Source: Bacteroidales bacterium UBA4331 (GTDB lineage: Bacteria; Bacteroidota; Bacteroidia; Bacteroidales; Paludibacteraceae). From it: a stretch of DNA of 64,000 bases. The position numbers and the translations under genes are program-made. Within the stretch, counting starts at the first letter, position 1. Each line of letters starts with the position of its first letter. A model generated the notes under the pieces. It was not told the origin of the DNA. It made no database searches and was given only the letters and a program-made list of their open reading frames with translations. The stretch spans positions 9,903 to 73,902 of the forward strand of contig DGTR01000028.1 in the NCBI GenBank assembly GCA_002394395.1, read 5' to 3'. Shown in pieces: positions 1-9,240 of this stretch.

Positions 1-3000
1 ACGCCAAGTATAGAAATTCCAAATGATGGTAAAGAGTATGAATTGAAGTTTGATTATTGCCATACTGCTTCATGCGGCAACTTCTCAATCAAGATTTCTA
101 CTGATGATGGCGAATCATTTAATTCGATTGCTGGTGCAAGTTATTCAAACGGAAGTAGCTCTACCAGTTATACAGATCCTGACAAGTTTACTACTGCAAT
201 AGTAAGCCTTGCCAGCTACAACGGACAAGCAATTATTCTTCAATTCTTCTCTTACGCAGATTGGGATAAAGGCGCTATCTTTGTAGATAATATTAAAATT
301 GCTGAGAAACCCGCTTGTGCTAATCCTTCCAAACCTGCGATTTCTAATGTAACTGCTTCTTCGGCTGTTGTTACTTGGACCAGCGAAGCGAGTGGGTTTG
401 CTCTGCAATATAAGAAAGGCGAAGGCGAGTGGCAGGATGCTGCGGGAGCGATTGTGAGCCCGTACACGTTGAGCGGCTTGGATGAGCAATCGACCTATAC
501 CGTACAAGTGAAAGCTATCTGCGGTGTTGGCAACGAGAGTGAGTTTGTCGCTTCTGATGCCTTCACTACCAACTGCGCAGAGAAGGCGCTTGGCTATGAA
601 ATGGCGTTTGGCGCAACGTTGGATGCATGCTGGGATAATTCCGTATATGGTTTCAGTTCACAATGGATTATCTCCAGCGAGAGTACAAACTACTATATGC
701 GATATGCAACAAACACGAATACTTCTTGTTATGGCGTATTGCAGACTCCGGCTATCATTGTTCCGAGCGATAAAGAGACAATCGCACGTTTCCAATGGCA
801 GAACACAGGTGCTACGGCATCGCTCAAAGTGTCTGTAGATGGTGCTGAGCCGGAAGATGTAACAACCGATTTGAGTAATGTTACCTCAGGTTGGGTAACT
901 AAAGATATTTCGCTGTCTGACTATAAGGGACATAGCGTAGTACTCTATTTCAGAGGTCAGTATGACGCGGCAAAGAATAAATACCTCTATCTGGATGACT
1001 TTATGGTTATTGAGAAGCCGTGTGAGACTCCGACTGCTTTGGCTGCAGTTGCAACCTCAACCGGAGCTACTATTACTTGGACAGCAGGTGGCGATGAGAG
1101 CCAGTGGAACTTACACTATCGTGAGATAGCAGAGCCGGAGAATGCTTGGACACTCGAAGAGAATGTAACAACAGGTTATGCGATTACCGGTCTGGAGGTA
1201 GGTCATAACTACGAGGTACAGGTTCAGGCTTATTGCGATGCGACGCACCAGAGCGATTGGACCGCTTCGGCTAACTTTACTCCGGTATGCGGTGCTGCAC
1301 CAACGAACTTGGCTGTTTCGGCTCGCACGACGAATAGTGCTACCCTCACGTGGGAAGGCGTAGAGAGTGCATTTGCACTGCAAACCTCTCTGGATGGCGA
1401 GGCTTGGGAAGATGCAATCGATGTTAATGCCAAGACATATGACTTGACGGGTCTCAGTGCCGGTACAACGTACTACGTCCGCGTTCAGAATCATTGCGGC
1501 GGCGAGTATGCAACTACTTCCTTCACCACGCGGTGTGGCGTGAAAGACGCTGCCGAGTTGCCGCTGGATATTACCAACTTCACCGCTGTTCCTGAGTGCT
1601 GGGAGGTAAGCTTCAAAGGAGAGTACTCCGGCATAGCAGGAGGTAAGATCTGCTTCTATGGCACAGAGGAACAATGGGCTATTTTGCCGGCTTACGATAT
1701 TGATCTGAATAAGTTGAGTGTAACCTTTACTTATTCGCTCAGTGGAACGGCTGACTTTGGTTACCTGGATGAGCCGAACGGCGCATTCCACGCGTTTGCT
1801 TCGCAACCTACAAGCGGTGTTGAGTTAAATTTGGCAGGTGAAGCAACGGGCGCTAAATATATAGCTATCCGCTATAACGGATCTTCCAGTATGTTGATCT
1901 CCGGTGTACAAGTCCGTAAGACTCCGACGTGTAATAAGCCGACGGATGTAACCGTTGTTCCGAGTGTAGGCAGTGCGACCATCAGTTGGACCAGCGATGC
2001 TGAGGCTTGGAAGTTGCAATACAAGACCGGTACGGAAGCTTGGACGGAGGTATCTGTAGCCGAGAAGCCGTATGAGATCACAGGTCTGACACAGGGTACA
2101 AATTATAAGGTACGCGTGCAGGCTGCGTGCGCGGGCGAAGAGTTGAGCGATTGGAGCGATGAGGTTGATTTCACGACTTCGTGCAGCGGTATAGATGCTA
2201 TTCCTTATTACGCTGATTTCACAGAGACACTCTCTTCTTGCTGGATCGTATCTGCACAGGATGAGACGTACTACAAACCGTACGCTAACACAGCCATGAA
2301 CCAGTTGATAATGAACGGCGGTAAGGAAGGTGCAAGCAACAATGTAGTGGTTATGCCTCCGTTCTCGGCAGACCTTACTAACGCTGTTCTCAGCTTCGAG
2401 TACAGTTGCTCGACCGATGCTAACAATGCACAATTGGAGGTGGGTTATATCACCGACAAGGCAGATGTGGCTACCTTCACTACAGTTGAGACGCTGGCTA
2501 AATCCAGCAGTTGGGTTGAGGCACGTATTCCGGCAACTTCGTTCGATGGCAATTATATTGCGTTCCGTTACGCCGGCGCAGGCAGTCATGGCGATCTCGC
2601 AATCCGTAACCTGCGCATGATCAACCAACTTGTTTTGGAAGATGATGTGGACAATAGCACGACGATAGCTGCTAACAATGGTCAGACACTTGATGTACAA
2701 ATCGGTCGTACGATTACATGTACCGGCTATTTCAATACGATCTGCTTGCCGTTCAGCCTGCCGACACTCGACGGAACTCCGCTTGAAGGCGCTGAACTCT
2801 GGGCATTCAAGTATGCAAAGGTGGAGAACGAAGAACTCCTATTCCGCATTGTCGAGGCATCGAGCATCGAGGCCGGCAAACCGTATTTCATCCAGTTTGC
2901 AGCCGGTGATCCGATTGAGAATCCGCTCTTCAAGAATGTTACAATCTCCGCTACTGCGGGTCAGCACATTGGTGATGCATCCGTGGCGCAACTCTGCGGT

Positions 3001-3330
3001 ATCCTCCAGCCAGAGACCTTCGCTCCGGGCGACAAGACCAAGTTGTTCCTCTATAACGAGAACGCCCTCTATTGGTGGAATGGGGATCATGAAAGCCAGC
3101 TCAAGAGTTTCCGCGCATACTTCTATGTGAACACCACCAGCGGTGCTAACAACTCCCCGATACGTCACGGAATGATCGCACGTATCATCAAAGAGGAGCA
3201 AACGGCTACCGGCGTAGATAATGTACAAGGGGACAATGTACAATGTATAAAGATGATTGAGAATGACCAAATAGTCATTATCAAGAACGGCGTGAAGTAT
3301 AACGTCCAAGGACAAGTTATTTCTAAGTAA
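1..3330 (+). CDS. Multi-FN3 secreted surface protein, 5' end outside window
   Basis: The reading frame is open from base 1, so the gene starts upstream; 1109 residues are visible. The first ~100 residues are the end of a jelly-roll (MAM / choice-of-anchor J-like) domain ending in GAIFVDNI. FN3 repeats alternating with further jelly-roll units follow, each FN3 opening with a Cys-x-x-Pro type segment and a central SxxVTWT-like strand. Near the C-terminus lies a domain beginning YFNTICLPFSLP, also found in the 3747-residue protein at 50494. The last 26 residues (KMIENDQ...NGVKYNVQG) match the tails of the other three FN3 proteins and resemble a short Por/type IX C-terminal signal. It is probably an exported adhesin or matrix protein; substrate and partner are unknown. 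A 44-codon gene follows after 26 bp. Confidence 0.85.
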   Translation, partial: TPSIEIPNDGKEYELKFDYCHTASCGNFSIKISTDDGESFNSIAGASYSNGSSSTSYTDPDKFTTAIVSLASYNGQAIILQFFSYADWDKGAIFVDNIKIAEKPACANPSKPAISNVTASSAVVTWTSEASGFALQYKKGEGEWQDAAGAIVSPYTLSGLDEQSTYTVQVKAICGVGNESEFVASDAFTTNCAEKALGYEMAFGATLDACWDNSVYGFSSQWIISSESTNYYMRYATNTNTSCYGVLQTPAIIVPSDKETIARFQWQNTGATASLKVSVDGAEPEDVTTDLSNVTSGWVTKDISLSDYKGHSVVLYFRGQYDAAKNKYLYLDDFMVIEKPCETPTALAAVATSTGATITWTAGGDESQWNLHYREIAEPENAWTLEENVTTGYAITGLEVGHNYEVQVQAYCDATHQSDWTASANFTPVCGAAPTNLAVSARTTNSATLTWEGVESAFALQTSLDGEAWEDAIDVNAKTYDLTGLSAGTTYYVRVQNHCGGEYATTSFTTRCGVKDAAELPLDITNFTAVPECWEVSFKGEYSGIAGGKICFYGTEEQWAILPAYDIDLNKLSVTFTYSLSGTADFGYLDEPNGAFHAFASQPTSGVELNLAGEATGAKYIAIRYNGSSSMLISGVQVRKTPTCNKPTDVTVVPSVGSATISWTSDAEAWKLQYKTGTEAWTEVSVAEKPYEITGLTQGTNYKVRVQAACAGEELSDWSDEVDFTTSCSGIDAIPYYADFTETLSSCWIVSAQDETYYKPYANTAMNQLIMNGGKEGASNNVVVMPPFSADLTNAVLSFEYSCSTDANNAQLEVGYITDKADVATFTTVETLAKSSSWVEARIPATSFDGNYIAFRYAGAGSHGDLAIRNLRMINQLVLEDDVDNSTTIAANNGQTLDVQIGRTITCTGYFNTICLPFSLPTLDGTPLEGAELWAFKYAKVENEELLFRIVEASSIEAGKPYFIQFAAGDPIENPLFKNVTISATAGQHIGDASVAQLCGILQPETFAPGDKTKLFLYNENALYWWNGDHESQLKSFRAYFYVNTTSGANNSPIRHGMIARIIKEEQTATGVDNVQGDNVQCIKMIENDQIVIIKNGVKYNVQGQVISK

Positions 3331-3356
3331 GAACGGATACAAAATAGCCAGTAACA

Positions 3357-3491
3357 ATGAAAAAGAATTATAATATTCCCTCAGTGGAGGTGCTCCACGT
3401 AGCAGCAATGACGGCTTTATGTGAGTCGCAATTCGGTTCTTTCAAAAATCCGGAAGGAACAACAACAATTGATCCGAATCAAGGACTCTAA
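3357..3491 (+). CDS. 44-residue protein of the MKKxYNxPSxEV type
   Basis: A 44-codon frame with an ATG 26 bp after the stop of the FN3 protein. The product starts MKKNYNIPSVEVLHV, has one cysteine at position 22 and ends in a T/P/D/N-rich tail (TTTIDPNQGL). A second gene of exactly the same length and pattern (MKKKLYNCPSTEV..., tail ending DPDNGI) follows the 3747-residue FN3 protein at 61770, which is the main reason to believe this one is real. There is no signal peptide or membrane segment. Short proteins opening MKKxYxxPxxEV are, from memory, common and uncharacterised in Bacteroidales. Function is unknown; close linkage to an exported FN3 protein is the only clue. Confidence 0.7.
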   Translation: MKKNYNIPSVEVLHVAAMTALCESQFGSFKNPEGTTTIDPNQGL

Positions 3492-3537
3492 GTTCTTGCG
3501 CGTAAACCCTTATTGAATATATCAATTTTGTAACTAT

Positions 3538-6075
3538 ATGAGAAGAAAAGTTATTATTCTGATGGCTCTGCTGGGACTGCCGTTTGGGGCAGGGGTGCTG
3601 CATGCCGAGCCGCAGACATTGCGTATCGGTGAGAATGATTCGCAGTCATCCTATGCGCCGGTTTATGCGACTCAAGCAGATCGTATGTACTGCTCGCAGA
3701 TCCTGTATTCGGCTACTGAGTTGGAAGCACTTCAGGGGCAGCAGATTACCAAGTTGGCTTTCTTTCTGCGCGCAGTGACTGGAAACGGAAGTGATTATGA
3801 AAAAGTGCAGATTCGTCTCAAAGAGGTGAGTTTCGCTTCTTTCAGCGAAGCGGCTTATCAGTCGGTGGACGACGCTGAGTTAGTGTTCACGGGTACGCTG
3901 CCTGCCAATACGATGACGACCCTGGAGGTTGATCTGGATGCTCCATACGTCTATGGCGGCGGAAACCTGTTGGTTGATGTACGCAAGACGGAGGCGGGAG
4001 GCGGTTATGCGCCTACTTCCAGTTCCGGAGGCAAAGGCCGTTTCCAATCGACCAATGGATCGTCCATGACGGTGCTCTATAACTACGGCACTTCTTTCCC
4101 GACTTCGTGTTCACAGACCTCTAACCGTCCGGATATCCGCTTTACTTACGAAGAGGCTTCGGCTGGTTCTACTTGCCCGAAGATCAGTTCGTTGACTTCG
4201 TCGGATATTACCGCTCATGAGGCAACTCTGAGTTGGTCAAGCGAGGCCACGAGCTTCCAGTATCTCTGCGTACGCAAGGGTGTGGAGGCGGACTTCACCG
4301 GTCTTACCGCTCAGGCGGTGACTACTGTGTCGCTTGATACGCTGGCGGCGAACACCGAGTATGATTTCTACGTACGCGCTTATTGTAGCGCAGAGGAGCA
4401 GGGTAAAGAGGTCAAAGTAAGTTTCAAGACCGATCTTTCCTGCTTCGCGCCGACGCTGCTGTCCGTTACGGAGACAGGCTCCAACAGCGCTTCGTTCGCT
4501 TGGCACGCTTCGGGCAAAGGCGAGACGCAATACCAATACACGGTAGGTGCCTTCGGCAGCGAGCCGGATTGGAGCAAAGGTGTAGTGACCAGCGAGTTGA
4601 GTGCCACAGTGAGCGAGTTAAATGCGGCATCGATGTACCAGGTATGGGTACGTTCGTATTGCGGCGAGGATGACCAGAGTGATGCGGTGACCGAGTATTT
4701 CGCTACTTCCTGCGGTTCGATAACTGCGCCGTGGAGCGAGAACTTCGATAACATGAACGCAGAGACCGTTCCGGATTGTTGGGATAACAGCGCATCTACT
4801 TCGCCTACCGCTACCGGTTCGTACGACTATTATGTATGGGGCGTGTTTGAGCGTCAGGACGCTAAGATGCTGCGTATGTATAATTTCTATACCGAACAAG
4901 GTACGGCGCTGATCAACACGCCGTCGATCGTCCTGCCGGCGAAAGCGATGGAGTTAACCTTCGACTATTCGCACCGTGCAGACTGCGGCGCTTTCCAACT
5001 GCTCATCTCCACCGATAACGGTGCTACGTTCACGGAGCTGGGCTCATACGAACAAACAGCGTCCACCAGTACGTATGGTTTCGGTACGTTCACTACGGCG
5101 AACGTGAGCTTGGCCGCTTATGCAGGACAGACCGTGACGCTGCGCTTTTTCGCGACGGCTACATATAGCGAGGGTGCTATCTTCGTGGATAATATCGATA
5201 TTCATGAGGCTCCGTCATGCTTCAAGCCGAACGGACTGCAAGTCAGCGAGATTACGGCTCACGGCGCTCAAGTAGCTTGGACATCGGAGGCTGCGGCATG
5301 GAACTATCAGCTTTCTAATGACGGAGAGACCTGGGGCGACGCACAAGCGGCTGATGCGAATCCGTTTGTGCTGACCGGTCTCAATGCCAACACCATCTAT
5401 TATGTACGCGTGCAGGCGAACTGCGGCGAAGAGGGTACGAGCGAATGGAGCGAAGCAGTCTCCTTCCGTACGGAATGTGGCGCACTGGCGTTGCCGTACA
5501 GCGAGGGATTTGAAGGAACTGCGGCGAACGAGATGCCGAACTGCTGGACTCGCCTTTCTGCGGATGGATTCCCTGTGGTCTTTGAAGACACCTATTATGA
5601 TTCCCGCGCGCATGAGGGCACCCATAGTCTGAAGTTCTACGGCTGGGAAATCGACCAGATGGCGGTTCTGCCGGAGGTAGAGAGCGCACTGAGCGAAGTG
5701 ACACTGAGCTTCTTCTATACTGCAAGCGACGACGCAGAGTCACCGGTGGCTACCGTAGGATATATCACCGACCTCGCTGACGCAACGACCTTTGTAGCGG
5801 TTCGGACCTTAGCGGGAGTCAGCGAATACACACAGGCGCAAGTGACTTTCGAGGGCGCCCCCGAAGGTGCACAAATCGCTATCCGTTATCAAGGCGGTAA
5901 CTATTTTGGATCGCTTTTTGTAGATGATTTGGAAATCACGGCTGATGGCAAACCGACGGCTATCGGAAACGTGACCGGCGACCGTGTACAGGGTACAAAG
6001 GTAATCGAGAACGGCGTTCTCTACCTGCTCCACAACGGAAAACGGTACAACGTACAAGGCACTGTAATCAAATAA
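3538..6075 (+). CDS. FN3 / jelly-roll secreted surface protein (845 aa)
   Basis: Residues 1-23 form a signal peptide (hydrophobic core, cut near HAEP). Residues ~25-205 form a beta-rich domain with the pattern SYAPVYATQADRMYCSQILY, also present twice in the 3747-residue protein. FN3 domains follow at ~212-300 and ~302-393, then a jelly-roll unit (~397-558, APWSENFD...CWDNS), a third FN3 (~560-645) and a second jelly-roll (~650-805). The last 25 residues (KVIENGVLYLLHNGKRYNVQ) are the shared C-terminal motif, read as a type IX secretion signal by resemblance. The next gene starts 17 bp downstream, so the two are probably cotranscribed. No enzyme domain is seen; an adhesin or matrix role is inferred. 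Confidence 0.85.
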   Translation: MRRKVIILMALLGLPFGAGVLHAEPQTLRIGENDSQSSYAPVYATQADRMYCSQILYSATELEALQGQQITKLAFFLRAVTGNGSDYEKVQIRLKEVSFASFSEAAYQSVDDAELVFTGTLPANTMTTLEVDLDAPYVYGGGNLLVDVRKTEAGGGYAPTSSSGGKGRFQSTNGSSMTVLYNYGTSFPTSCSQTSNRPDIRFTYEEASAGSTCPKISSLTSSDITAHEATLSWSSEATSFQYLCVRKGVEADFTGLTAQAVTTVSLDTLAANTEYDFYVRAYCSAEEQGKEVKVSFKTDLSCFAPTLLSVTETGSNSASFAWHASGKGETQYQYTVGAFGSEPDWSKGVVTSELSATVSELNAASMYQVWVRSYCGEDDQSDAVTEYFATSCGSITAPWSENFDNMNAETVPDCWDNSASTSPTATGSYDYYVWGVFERQDAKMLRMYNFYTEQGTALINTPSIVLPAKAMELTFDYSHRADCGAFQLLISTDNGATFTELGSYEQTASTSTYGFGTFTTANVSLAAYAGQTVTLRFFATATYSEGAIFVDNIDIHEAPSCFKPNGLQVSEITAHGAQVAWTSEAAAWNYQLSNDGETWGDAQAADANPFVLTGLNANTIYYVRVQANCGEEGTSEWSEAVSFRTECGALALPYSEGFEGTAANEMPNCWTRLSADGFPVVFEDTYYDSRAHEGTHSLKFYGWEIDQMAVLPEVESALSEVTLSFFYTASDDAESPVATVGYITDLADATTFVAVRTLAGVSEYTQAQVTFEGAPEGAQIAIRYQGGNYFGSLFVDDLEITADGKPTAIGNVTGDRVQGTKVIENGVLYLLHNGKRYNVQGTVIK

Positions 6076-6092
6076 ATAAAAAACTCACAACA

Positions 6093-9074
6093 ATGAAAAA
6101 AATCTTATCTTATCTCGTGGCAGCCTTGTTCTGCACGAGTTTGAGCGCTCAACAACTCGGGGAGGGCTTTGAGAATGAAGGGTTCCCGCCTGAGGGCTGG
6201 ACTACGATTGACGGCTACGCCGGATATGGCTGGCAGAAAGGAGTCAAGAAAGGTCACACGTGTGCGAAAATTCAGGAGGTGGCAGGAACAGAGAGCTGGC
6301 TCATCACTCCGCAACTGAAACCCGCTTCCGGCGAGAGTCTGACGTTCTCCGTAATCAGCGGAGGTGCAGCCTCTACCGGCGAACTCCGTATCGAGGTATC
6401 CCTGTCAAACACAGACCCAGGTTCCTTCGATGTTTTAGAGACCTATTACACTTCGACGAAGAAAGGTGACGCGGCTCACCAACTCTGGACCTCGGATTGG
6501 AAAGAGTACACCATTGATCTCTCAGCTTATGTCGGCAGCTCAATCTACATCGGTTTCCACCAAGCAGGTGAGACGGATGGAATCTTCCTGGATGACGTCA
6601 GCGGTGTTTCGCTGCGCGGTACCTCTAACTGCGAGAACCCGACCAACATCGTATTGAGCAGCCTTGATGCACACCAAGTTACTTTCACATGGCAGGGTAC
6701 GGCATCGCAATATCAGTACCTTCTCATCGAGAAAGGCGAAGAAGCCGATTGGACTTACGCATCGCTCGTTTCGGCTAATACGGTTACGTTGAGTGATCTC
6801 TATGAGGAGACCGACTATGAATTCTACGTACGCTCGTACTGCTCCGCCGACGAGCAGAGTCTCGCTCCTAAGACTGCGTTTAAGACTCCTTGTGAGGCGT
6901 TTGCAATTCCTTGGCTTGAGACCTTTACACGCGATAATACCGGCTCCGGCTACAATGTCTCAGAGCCTGATTGCTGGACTGTTGCTACCAGTGGTACGAT
7001 CAGCGTAGTCAAGGACAAGACTTACGATGACGAAGGTAATGCATCGACCGTGAATGGTCAGGCTCACCTGCAAGTTATCGGTGGCGGACCGAACAGCGCA
7101 CAAGTATTTGCAATGCCGGCTTTCAATGCTCCTCTGAACACCTTGGAGGTTGCTTTCGACTATAAGACCAGCCTGACAGATGCGGGCTGCGGTCAACTTG
7201 AGATAGGCTATATGACCAACCCGAACAAGGCTTCGACTTTCGTTTCGCTCCAGTCTCTGGCTAAATCGCTGAACTACACGCACGCTATTGTATCGCTGGA
7301 GGATCTGCCGGCTACCGCTAAATATGTGGCTTTCCGCTTTGCAGGTGGAACAAGCGACTATTGTTCCTTATCTATGGATAACTTCGTTGTAGCGCTTATC
7401 GGCGAGTCCGGCAATGTAGATCCGTCGCAGGAGGACATCCCCGATGCAGGCATCTATGCGCTGACTTACTGTGACGCTTCGTTCACTTGGTATTCGTATA
7501 ACAACTCTGCTTTCGCTATCGGTCTGGCAGATGCCAGTGGTACTCTGATTGCAGGTATCGTAGTAACGACCGAAGAGTGCGACCGCTTCGCATACGAAGA
7601 TAAACAAGTAGGTCTCTTTGCCGGATTCTCCGATGATGATGACTATGAGAACCACTACTATTGCTCAACAAAATGGATCCTCAATGTCGATGAAGACGGT
7701 ATGCAGCGCGGTGATGCATGGACTTCCTCTGTGATCAATGTAGGTACGGCAGTTTCGCCGCTTCTGGCTCTTAAACCCGGTACCTATCAGGTACAGGTTC
7801 GAGTTCTCGAGCAAGGTGGAGACGGCAGTTACTCCATGGGCGAGACCTTAGCGAATATTCCGTTCACGCTTGTTGAGAAGAAAGTAGAGAACCTCACCGC
7901 CGTTGTTGCCGAAGACAAGACAACCGCAACGCTCACTTGGGACGCTCCGGAGTTTGCTCAGGGTCAGCGTCTGTATGTTCGCGTATGGTCCGGCGAGACG
8001 GTTGCTTACGATAACTTGGATTCGAAAGTTCGTCCGACGAGCCCGTTGACAGTGGATGTCGTTGAGGGCAAGAGCTATACGGCAATTGTTCAAGTAGTGG
8101 ACAAGAATAATAACCCGATGGGTCAGGAGGTTCAGACGAACTTCACTGTAGGCGTTAATAACTACGAGCCCACTAACCCGCACGCAGAGGTCTTCGGCGG
8201 CGATAACGTGACCTTCTCGTGGGAGGCTACGACTGTTGCAGACAGATACGTAATCACCCTCTTCTGGAACGGAGAGTTCTACTCCACGATGACCGTCAGC
8301 GGCACTTCCAAGACCACCACGATGCCGAAGGATGGTACATGGTCATGGAACGTTCAGGCCTTCAACCAAGGTGCAAACGGCAACTACTATGAGGCTTCTA
8401 ACGCTATCGAGGGTAATGAGTTCGTCTCCAAGGCAGCTGATATCCCCGAGGATGCTATCGTGATGAATGTATGGGGTATGGATGCCGGATATCTGGATCA
8501 GTACACGAGCGAGTTCCCTGAGGGCAAGTACGGTTGGATGATTATGTTCGCGACCGGTGAAGAAGGCGGAACGGGTCTGCCGATGCCTACTTTCCTCATC
8601 TGGACCGATAAGGAGGGCGCTATCTCTGGTAATTATAACGTAGCCCGCGGAAATATCGACTTGGAGAGTTGCTACCTCAATACTAATGGGACGCAGGCAG
8701 GATGCGTCATGGCAACCGATGCCGAAGTACGCCTCCAGTTTGTGGCATACGATGATGAAAAGGCAGCACAAGGCGGTTATCGCTACGGCTATTATACCGG
8801 CCAGTTCCGCATAGTGGCTGAGGATGGAAAGACTTATGTAGGTAAGTTCATGGAGATGTTCTGCAACTCGTACAATTACTCTACGGCCGGTTCCATCCGT
8901 GACCATAAGGGTATGTGGGACGAGGATCCGGATTATATCGCTCCGGAGATGCTGGGAATTGAGAGCATTCAGCCGTCAGCTATCAGCAGTCAGAAGATTC
9001 TCCGCGACGGCCAACTCTATATCGTCCGCCCGGACGGCGCTATCTATAATGCTACCGGCGTACGGGTTAAATAA
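6093..9074 (+). CDS. FN3 / jelly-roll secreted surface protein (993 aa)
   Basis: Residues 1-19 form a signal peptide (ending SLSAQ). Next is a choice-of-anchor-J-like domain (~20-175; GEGFENEGFPPEGW), an FN3 domain (~180-268) and a second jelly-roll (~270-450). The region ~450-960 differs from its neighbours: it has further FN3-like strands (ENLTAVVAEDKTTATLTW) and a module near 790-960 (NVWGMDAGYLDQYTSEFPEG) not recognised elsewhere in the window. The C-terminus (KILRDGQLYIVRPDGAIYN) is a divergent copy of the shared tail motif. It is the last gene of the three-gene FN3 run and is followed by a terminator hairpin. The role is inferred to be cell surface or secreted; ligand unknown. Confidence 0.83.
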   Translation: MKKILSYLVAALFCTSLSAQQLGEGFENEGFPPEGWTTIDGYAGYGWQKGVKKGHTCAKIQEVAGTESWLITPQLKPASGESLTFSVISGGAASTGELRIEVSLSNTDPGSFDVLETYYTSTKKGDAAHQLWTSDWKEYTIDLSAYVGSSIYIGFHQAGETDGIFLDDVSGVSLRGTSNCENPTNIVLSSLDAHQVTFTWQGTASQYQYLLIEKGEEADWTYASLVSANTVTLSDLYEETDYEFYVRSYCSADEQSLAPKTAFKTPCEAFAIPWLETFTRDNTGSGYNVSEPDCWTVATSGTISVVKDKTYDDEGNASTVNGQAHLQVIGGGPNSAQVFAMPAFNAPLNTLEVAFDYKTSLTDAGCGQLEIGYMTNPNKASTFVSLQSLAKSLNYTHAIVSLEDLPATAKYVAFRFAGGTSDYCSLSMDNFVVALIGESGNVDPSQEDIPDAGIYALTYCDASFTWYSYNNSAFAIGLADASGTLIAGIVVTTEECDRFAYEDKQVGLFAGFSDDDDYENHYYCSTKWILNVDEDGMQRGDAWTSSVINVGTAVSPLLALKPGTYQVQVRVLEQGGDGSYSMGETLANIPFTLVEKKVENLTAVVAEDKTTATLTWDAPEFAQGQRLYVRVWSGETVAYDNLDSKVRPTSPLTVDVVEGKSYTAIVQVVDKNNNPMGQEVQTNFTVGVNNYEPTNPHAEVFGGDNVTFSWEATTVADRYVITLFWNGEFYSTMTVSGTSKTTTMPKDGTWSWNVQAFNQGANGNYYEASNAIEGNEFVSKAADIPEDAIVMNVWGMDAGYLDQYTSEFPEGKYGWMIMFATGEEGGTGLPMPTFLIWTDKEGAISGNYNVARGNIDLESCYLNTNGTQAGCVMATDAEVRLQFVAYDDEKAAQGGYRYGYYTGQFRIVAEDGKTYVGKFMEMFCNSYNYSTAGSIRDHKGMWDEDPDYIAPEMLGIESIQPSAISSQKILRDGQLYIVRPDGAIYNATGVRVK

Positions 9075-9104
9075 CGAAATCACGTAATTACGTAATTACG
9101 AAAT
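9075..9104. repeat. Short tandem repeat, ACGTAATT family
   Basis: Directly after the TAA stop of the 993-residue FN3 gene there is a degenerate 8-bp repeat (acgtaattacgtaattacg). The same unit recurs after the kduD stop (38108-38140) and inside the LysM protein gene (41625-41666). Confidence 0.7.
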
Positions 9105-9106
9105 TA

Positions 9107-9138
9107 AAAAGGCTGCCAACCGGCAGCCTTTTTCTTTT
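9107..9138. terminator. Bidirectional rho-independent terminator
   Basis: Stem GGCTGCC / GGCAGCC with a small loop, preceded by an A-run and followed by a T-run. It can therefore end transcription of the FN3 run on the + strand and of the DUF4301 gene on the - strand. Confidence 0.8.
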
Positions 9139-9141
9139 GGA

Positions 9142-9240
9142 GGGGTCCCCAATGTATGCGAAGCATGCAGTGGGGGAAGCGTAGAGCAAGGCGAGTTTCC
9201 ATCGAGCGATGGAGTCGCGAGTCGTAACGAGCCTTAGCTC
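9142..9240. repeat. Two nested hairpins 3' of the DUF4301 gene
   Basis: Bases 9147-9175 form a near-perfect 13-bp stem (CCCCAATGTATGC against GCATGCAGTGGGG) with a GAA loop. Bases ~9184-9240 form a second structure: an outer GAGC-AAGGC / GCCTT-GCTC arm around an inner CCATCG / CGATGG hairpin. The DUF4301 stop codon lies at the edge of the second structure. It may be a dispersed repeat or a structured 3' end. No coding potential was seen. Confidence 0.5.

Noticed and set aside
3357..3491. RiPP precursor call for the 44-residue proteins
   Set aside because: No modifying enzyme, protease or exporter gene is nearby, so only the family resemblance is reported.
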